NCBI GenBank assembly: GCA_029582265.1
Contig: CM055821.1
Coordinates: forward strand, 48,622,444-48,686,443
Reading direction: 5' to 3'
Length of the DNA: 64,000 bases
Source: Zoroaster sp. YZ-2022
Lineage: Eukaryota > Echinodermata > Asteroidea > Forcipulatida > Zoroasteridae
Shown here in pieces: positions 47,301-56,300 of this stretch; the first letter of the stretch is position 1; every line of letters starts with the position of its first letter. Under the pieces are notes generated by a model. That model saw only the letters and a list, made by a program, of their open reading frames with translations, ran no database searches and was not told where the DNA came from. Position numbers and translations under genes: made by a program.

Positions 47301-50300
47301 CAATGGGACGATCGCTGCAAAGGTATAATACCAATTGTTCTGATTAACCGACCAATAACAGTGTGCCAGCCTGCTGTCATCTATTACCTCTATACCATGA
47401 CATTGTACTCCAAATGTGCGCACGCACAACAAGAATGGTAAACTAGACGCCGGGCGAACCATCAACTGTTTGGAGAATGCGCTTTACTAAGGTCGCCTGT
47501 GAGATACAGTTCTCTCACAGGCTGTTTAAGTCTCCCAGACTGCACGGCTTCTTTTTGAGACCTTGCGTCAGTCTGTGGAACAATATGTCATGAATGGCCC
47601 AAAACCATTGTTCTTGGAGTGCTGTGCCGTGACCTAGGGTTGGTACACGAGTGGCACACCTCATGTAGTTAATAGACTTCTGGTAACTCTCACTACCTCT
47701 TGACTATTTTCAGCATAATTTGGAAAGTAGTCCTGAGACTTGCCTATTAAACTAACTGATAACAGCAATTTATGAAAAATTGTGGGGGTGGGGGGTTGTG
47801 CCACCTTATGTCACCACCTCACAAGATTCAGTAAAAGCACTAACAAGCTGCCATCACTCAGGCATACCATTTCTGGGCTAAATAATTCATCTTGCAAACA
47901 GAAATTCCCATTAAAGTGAGAGAAGAGAGAAAAATAACCTTAAAACAAGTAGTCGTTCTTTCAGAGATATTTATCACACACTGCGGACAAATATTTAGTT
48001 TCTCTGTTAACTTACCAAGAGCATAATGCAACACTGGGTTGGAACTCGATGTGTTTGCTGCAGCAACAAGAAGAAGGGCACAATTACTGAAAGCAGAAAA
48101 AAACAATATTTCTTATACCTTTACGGAATTAATCTCCCAGTAGGGAGGGTAACAGAAAAAAAAAAATCACCAAAAAACCCACCACAAATTGAGGGCGCCC
48201 TCCTACTAGGATGTCTCCCTTTTAAAATTATTTTCATAGTCTAGTCTGTACAGTGTACATGGACTAACAATACGCAAGCTGGCATCGATGATTCCTGGCT
48301 CATTTAGGGAGGAGGGCCAAATTCGTGGTACAGCCAAGCCTTTGAGAAGCCCTGGCAGACCCCCTGGCAGACCCATGCTACCTTGCCTCCTAATGTCTTT
48401 TTTGAGTCCTAATCCTGTAACAATACATTACCTGCCAATCAACATAACCTGGGCTTCTGGAGGGCCTAGCCCACTTACAAAAGACAGATTAGGAGGCCAG
48501 GTAGCCTGGGCTTAGCCAGGCTTCTCAAAGGCTTGGCTGTACCTGGACTTTGGCCCTCCTCCCTCAGGCATCGTGCAGTTTGGACTGTGGGAAATTTCCA
48601 GATAAGGGCTGGAAGCGAGGTACAGTGCAGTATATGCACTACTGGAAAACAAACGCATATGTCAAAATACTGCCGCTGTACTGCTTACATGTTTTGTTTG
48701 TTTTTATTTATTTTTGTTACCCTCGGGAACTGTGATTTTGCAGCGACAATTTTGTTTTTATTTTCTCCAAAATCTGAGTTATAAATCTGAAATACAATTA
48801 AGTATATTATACAATAATGCACTTTTGAGATTCCATAGGTGCCACCATTTCGTCAAAAAAAAAGACAATCTGTATTTCTATTATATAATAAAAATTTACT
48901 TTCTTAACCCTCCTGCTACTACAAGAGTCAAAATCAGTCAAAATGCTGATATACTTGCCAAGGTATATCTAATCTAGTGCACTTAAAAAGTCGAACACTG
49001 TCAAACTTTCATGTACTAAGTACATTTACAGGTCAAAATGAGTTGACCATTTTTAACTGGTAAAAGCATTTTCTTGTATTGTTGAGGGTGGTCAAAATGA
49101 CAGTAAAAACCAGTCAAAAATGCCCCTGTGTTGCACATTTGGGTCAACAGTAAAAACAGGCAGTTGACCGATTTTGACCTCTACAGCTACGTCCCACCAA
49201 AGTGCAGCTATAGAAGGAGGGTTAATGAGGATTTTGTAATTTGATATTACCTCAGGATTTGCACATCCAGCATCCACACTCTAAGACTGTCAACAGATGA
49301 AGATCCCTATAAATAAAAAGACACAACATATCAACAAAATAATAATACAATATGCAACTTTCACTTTGATTGTCTGTTAATTTCTCAAATCAATGTCAAT
49401 TTCTTTCTGTAGTCACATGAATGCAAAATATTCAAGGGACTGTACAAAATGGGTTATGTTGGCAAAATTGCTTCTACGCTACATGAAGGTTTCAGCTTAT
49501 TATGTTGTGTTATTTATGAGAAAATAGCGAAAAAGCATGCAAATGTTTTGATCAAAAAAGACAAACTTTTACACCAAAGTTTCATGTAAAACTGTGTCAA
49601 TTTATGTTTTTTAATAATAATATAATAATAATAATTAAAATAATTTGTAGTGCGCACATATCCACCCTGCTGGGCGCTCAAGGCGCGGAAACAAAGAAAA
49701 ACATGAATACAAACAATATACAATGAGAGCATAGGAAAAAAAATTATGTACCGAGATACATAAGATGAGTTTTAAGCAGCGACTTAAATCTAGTTATACT
49801 ATGACAAGATTTGAGTTTAGTTGGAAGATGATTCCAGAATAACAAAGATGCACTTTCCTTTAAAGCTCATACCACTTCTAGTTAATAGCGCCAATGCAAA
49901 TGGAAATATTCAACAACAATTCTTAATTGCTTACAAGAATAAACTACAAATTTAATTGCTAATGTAATCATATTTACTAATTTTAAAACACATACTCCAA
50001 TTAGTTGCCTAACTTAAAAATACTTTTGTTATTATGCAGAATACAAGCCAACGAGAAACTCACTACTTGTGTTCTTTCGGGTGACACCATGTAATGATCT
50101 CTTCTTGGAAGAAGTGATGGCTCTGAGAAGAGCCGGTTGGTTCTCCTGATGGACGGCTAGAGCAGGCCAGTAAACGTTGAGAACAAACTAACCGGATCTT
50201 CTCAGTGCCATCACTTCTTCCAAGAAGAGATTATTACATGGTGTCACCCGAAGAACTCAAGTATCTATCTTCACCATGCAAAGCCTCAAATCCTACATTG

Positions 50301-53300
50301 AGAAACTCACTGTCACAGAGCAAGACCCTTGCGCCACTCCACATACGAATCAATTAAAGATCTACGCCAGGTCTTGGTTTATACTTTGCTCAAGTACCTG
50401 GAACAACATACAATATAATTCTTAAGGTAATTTTCTAATCGTTTGTGACACTCACCAATTCTCTTGCAAACTGCTTTTTGATCATGCTACCTAGTTGCAC
50501 CTCAAAAACAACCTGTAATGTAATGAAAAACAAGAATTAGTTTATGAAAGGGAATAAAAGACATGATTGACAATCAAGGTTTATTCAAGGTAACAGGTTT
50601 CAGGAAGGTAATACATGAACCCAAAGACTGATTAACTCTAACCCTCTCTCTACAGGCATTTCACAGACACCCTGCTGAATGCATCATAATGCAACAACAG
50701 AAAAGTGTGCCGTCTGCTCAATGCAACAAGATCCACCAGCTTAGAACAATGGTTCTTTTGTTCTCTGCTGAGAGCCAGGGATACACTACCATTAACGACA
50801 ACGAAAAGAGGGGGCTCTTGATCAGGAGAAGTTTTTTATTAAGGTCACAGGGCAACTGTTAGCCAATATTACGAAAATGCCTCAAATACAGTTGGAAAGT
50901 TACCTTCTCCGAGCCAGGATCAGCAATGAGCCATTTCTGCAAGACGTCCTCCTCTAAGACAAAGAGGACTCCTTGTCCATCCTCTTGCCCGGCTGCCAGC
51001 ACCCTCTGCAGCGTCTGAAATATGAATGAGATGGGCTAGCATTCTATGGGTAGCAAAACCAACAATTCAAGTTTTAAAAATCTTGAATTAACCCTAACCT
51101 TCCCAAATCCTCCAATATCCTCTTTGCACAACTAGATGATTTTGAAGGATTGAGGTTATTAGGAAATTGCAGTGGTGAAGGGTTTAGAAGGATCGAGGGC
51201 AGATGTGATTATTTGCTTGGTGGATAATGGAGGATCGAGGTGATCAGGCTATATTTGACATTAGATGAAAATGGAGGATTGATGTTACATTGTACAATGT
51301 TGGCCTGCCCAAAAAATGATTCTGGAGGATTGAGGTTATTAGGCCAACTTGCCTTTTAGTACATGCACATCCAGGTTTATTGTAGGTATTGCAAGGTCAG
51401 TGCTTGGGTTTATTGCTCCTTGCATGCAGGAAGGGTCCCTGGCCCTGGGCCATGTACATGTATCACAGATTAGAAACACATGTGTGCATACATGTAGTCT
51501 GCGTACCAATGGTAGTGATCATTGTGCTTGCCGTCACTGGAGGATTTTGGAGGATTCAGGCAGTGGCCACAAGTAATAAAAACTAGAAGGATTCAGGTAC
51601 TTTTGAGTTTTTAACTTTTTGCTACTGAAGGATATTGGAGGATTGAGGTTGTGTGTTGGCAAGTGGGCTTAGGGAATTAGGGTTAATGTTGCAGTGCAAA
51701 CACTGCAAACTGATCGATAAGACCTGTGGTGGGGTTTCCAAATGTACAAGCATAAACTAAATTTATAATTTAGTTGGTTTTTTTCCGGGATAGTATTTTT
51801 TTTTTTTTTTTGTATCTAGATTATTTTGGTCCAGATTATTTTTGATTAACCTTTCTATTATCCCATTATTACTTATAAGTGGATTAATAAAGACGACACA
51901 TGTTGCACAGCCGATCAAGAAAGGCTCTAAAAACAGGTTTCCAAAAAGGAAACTGAGCAGCTACAGCCACTAAGTTTATAATGTATTTTTTTCTGAGTAA
52001 ATAATTTTTTATTGTATGTAGCTTTTCTTGTGTAGATTATTTTTTTATGAAATTTCATTCTAATATCTCATTATTATCTCCGATAAGCAGGATAAAAACC
52101 AAGAAGATCCCATATGCTGCACAACCAACTTAACAACAGCAGGAAAATGAGAATATACAGCCATACACTTAGTGTTAGGTTTTTTCTGAAGGCGATCAGA
52201 AAACTGATCAAACCATCAAGTTATCTCACCACCAGTTCTTCATAGAACCAACACTCATTACATCTCTTGAGAGATTGTTACATGGTGCTACCGCAAACCT
52301 AACTCCTACAGTTTTTTCTGAATTAGTTATTTTAGATATTTTAGTAATTTTAGATCTAGATTTTCTTACGCAGATTAATTTAATTAATGGAAATGAGCGA
52401 GATTTTCCACAAATAATACTTACAGAAGAGGACTGTGGCCTCTGTGAGCCAAAGAATAAAGATGATACCCTGGCAAACACTCCTTGTGAGGGCTTGAGAG
52501 AATGACAGCACACCGAGTTCTGAACAAGGAACAAAATACATCACATTCCAGTTTGCAATGCAATGCAATGCAATGCAATGCAATGCAATGCAATGCAATG
52601 CAATACAATAAAGGCATTTATATAGCGCTCTTACACAAACGGTATCACAGCGCTTTACAGTGAGATGCAAGTACAATTTAAAAATACACAGTGCCTAAAA
52701 TAAATGAGTCTTGAGAGATGTTTTAAATTGACTCAATGAAGAAGCATGACAGATACCAGATGGTAGTTCATTCCAAATGCTGGGTGCAGCAGTATAGAAA
52801 CCCTTGTTAGCCGCAGTTAAATGTGTAGTTGGCTTTTTGAAGATCCGGGAATCAGAATTTGAACGGAGTCCACTGTGGTTAGGTTGGTATGGTATAATAA
52901 GCTCACAGAACTAGGATGGCGTAGAGTAGTCTCAGTAGTTCAGAGACAATTCAAGATATAACGTGACTTTTCTTAGTCTTTTTACAGGTAATATTTATCA
53001 ATTTATACTGCAAATCATATTTGTATAAAATACTTCTATTTTTGGTTTGTAAGTCTTATTTGTTTGTTTTCAGTACTTAACCTGTGTATTGGATCCAGCG
53101 AGTGTGAGTAGCAAGAGCTGATTGGTTGTCGTGGCGAGGATACACCCATATGGCTGCATGGAATCAAAAAGAACTTATGAATACTCATCAACAAGTCACA
53201 GCAATGGACCAGTCAAGAATACACAAATCCACATGTACATTTTTTTTTTAGACTAAAATATCAGTAGTCTATTACCTACATGAAGTGTGCCAGCCTGCTG

Positions 53301-56300
53301 TAATCCATACCACAGCATTGTACTCCAAATACGCACACGCACAAATGAGCTTGGTTACAGGTTTTGCTGCCCTGCCTGCATCATGGGATTAGGCACTTGA
53401 CGCGCAAAGCTAGTTCCTAGAACTAGACTCAATCTTAAACTAGATGCAGGCGAACCATTCTGTGTGGCAAACGCGCTTAATGCTAATGTGTGCGCACGAG
53501 ATACAGCTCTCTTACAAGCCGGGTAAGTCTCCCAGACTGCACTGCTGCTTGTTGAGACCTTGCGTGTCAGTCTGTGGAACAATGAATGGCACAAATACAT
53601 TGTTCTTGGAGTACTACGTCGTGGACTCAGTACATGAGTGGCACATGTGTCGGTTATCGACTTCTGACAATGTACATAACATTTTTTCAATTCACAGAAA
53701 TAACAGCCTCCCATTATTTGATTCCTAGATCCGCCCCTGTTAACACCATCAATTTAAATTGCATCTAGCAAGAGCATGTGTACCTCAAACTGAGTCAAGG
53801 AGAAGCATTCTTCCCCGTTAAGCTCGGCGCTGCTCTCTGCATAAGCGCCCTCACTGGCAATGCTTGGCCAGTATCTGACGATGCCCTCTGGAGACACAGC
53901 CATGACGGCGACGCTCTGGTTGTCTCTGGATGCCGGTATGAGACAGATGAGCTCGGCCTTGTGAGATAGCTCGCTGGGTGGGAGGGAAAGCTCCTTGCAG
54001 TAGGTGGCCTGTTGTTATTGACAAGATCATTTCAATTTATCGTCACAATCAGAGCAGACTTTCAACAGGGCATGGAATCGGTGTCCTAGTTTAAGATGAA
54101 TACAGTGACTGAAAATTACTGGCTCATTTATGCAGCTCAGCATCGGTAATTTGACCATATCATGTTGAATTATCATTTTCAGTCACCGAGTTAATCTTAA
54201 AGTAGCACTCCGATTCCATACCCTGTTGATCATGATGATATTGTCCCTTTACACGCAGTCACTTTTGGTAAAAGTTTTTTTTTTTTTTTTTTTTGGGGGG
54301 GGGGGGAATATTGATACACAGGAGAACTTGATTTATCAAGGTTTTTAAATGAGTTTATAGCCCACCTTTGCAATATGATGGTGCTTGTATCTCCACACGA
54401 AGAGCCTCCTGCCGCATAATACACAGGCCCAGCCTGATGGATCTATACGTACACTAACGCTGGTTGAACCTGTACATTCAATTGCCAACAGAAACATGTT
54501 TAGAAATACTTGACTTTGTTCTGTAAATAACTACTCACTCAGGTATTAACAATAGAAAACTTAACCCTTCTACACATGGAGGCCACTCCGATCCACAAAA
54601 TTCTGTTCTTTAGCAACATTCAGTACGTATGTACAAGACTGCTGTCCTTTCCAAGTAATCTTACAAAAATCAACTGTGTCACCCAAGGCCACTGTAAATG
54701 TTTGAACATATTAGTATGGCCTGCAATGTATCAATGGGAGACCACTTTACCCTGCAATCTCAGTGGTGTGACAGTGCACAGAAGGGTAACCATAGGAGGC
54801 CACTGGCAACAGCTAATGGCTTGGAGTGGCCTGAATGGGTTGTTTCGAAAATTGCACTGATTGTAGGATGGTTAATTTGTTAAATTTGTTAAACTTAATT
54901 TGTGGTATTTGGAAAGTAATGGAAACGTACGTTATTGTGTAATTTTTCATAGAAATTACAACAGTTATTAATCATAATAGGTAATACAAACAAATGGTTT
55001 TGGAGATGTTTTTTTATGTTTTTCCACAGATTTACTTGCGGCACCTTTTTGTAACTTGACATAAGAATTCCTTTATAATACTGCACTTCAGAGTTCAAAC
55101 ATATGGTTAATATACATGTACTTGCAGGCAATAGATTTCTGGTATTACATATTTGGAATATTTTAGAAGGAATTATCATAACTGATAAATTACACACGTG
55201 CATGTAGGCTAAGCGGCAATACTTTCTGCTTTACACTCATCAGATTTACATATACATGACACAATAGCCTGAAGATCTGACGTCACGTTTCGAGGCTTGT
55301 GAATTACGCCAGACACCAGCCTCTCAGTTTGCCTTTACTGGGGGGAGATTCAACTTTGAGCTTGATGGGTGCGATGATGGGTGTCCTCGCGCAATAATCT
55401 CCAGCAATATTTGGGTGGCAGAAGTACGTGCGCATGTAATAGAGTTACATTCATGGGCGAGCCTCAAAGCATTTAGGTGGATCTTTGGCACGACGTATCC
55501 AATGAAATCCCTTGAATGGTATGCCTAGAGCCTGTCTCTATCCTAAGATAAGATAAAGACAGGCGACCAGTCTAATGACACACTAAGGCCCTGGGATGAG
55601 GACAAAATAACAAATCAACTCACGGTCTGCCATAGCTAGAGCCTCAGTGATAAGTACAGGGACAGAGGGGCCATAATTCTCCACGATGTAGTGTGCCGTC
55701 TCTGCAATCACAGACGTCTGTAGGACAGAGCGATTTCCAAAGGCTGGACTTCTACATAATTTACAAGAATTTGAACAAATATCCATGTTGTTTTTCCTCC
55801 AAATTTGCAATTATAACTATAACTCAGATGTCCATAGACAAGGCCATGTTATTGGGACCAACAGATTTTTTTGACCCTAGAACCATGTTCAATGCAACAA
55901 GATGCAACAATATTGAATATTGTTTCCCTCAGCAGAGAACAAAAGAACCATTGCTCTAGCTGTTGTATCTTGTTGCATTGTACACTTTTCTGTTGTTGCA
56001 TTTTGTTGCATTCAGCAGTGTACAGGTCTGTGAAATGCCTGTAGGTGGTTAGGGTTAATGAGTAATTATAAATTCATTTATAAAAAGATTTTTATTTACT
56101 CAAAATAATATAGTGCACACATCTCCTCTCATGCTCAGTATGTTTTCTTATAAATTATGTACCTATATCACCTAGTCTTTTACAGGCAAAGTCTTCTACC
56201 TACAACAGTACAAGTGCTAAGTTATTGACTTTGTAATATTTTTGAAGACCATTTTTACAAAGTGGCTATTGTTATGGCAGTTATTTAATGCATATTCCAA

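Larger units (their letters stand above)
45358..55751 (-). other. NUP133: NUP133 beta-propeller exons (2-14)
   Basis: Residues from about 75 to 500 form the seven-bladed propeller known for this family. It starts with [19 protein letters not shown] and passes [18 protein letters not shown] and [18 protein letters not shown]. Exon 6 (52424-52519, residues 224-255) encodes [17 protein letters not shown], in the place of the curvature-sensing amphipathic (ALPS) loop of vertebrate Nup133. Exon 14 (45358-45593) carries the last blade and the start of the linker ([19 protein letters not shown]). Confidence 0.85.

Noticed and set aside
46338..51686. Telomere-like TTAGGG/CCCTAA motifs
   Set aside because: They occur once at transposon ends next to TTAA, not as telomeric arrays.
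55682..55730. NUP133 exon 2 starting after CTACAG at 55717
   Set aside because: That acceptor gives the wrong phase with exon 1; the acceptor at 55751 restores the frame and fits the conserved protein.
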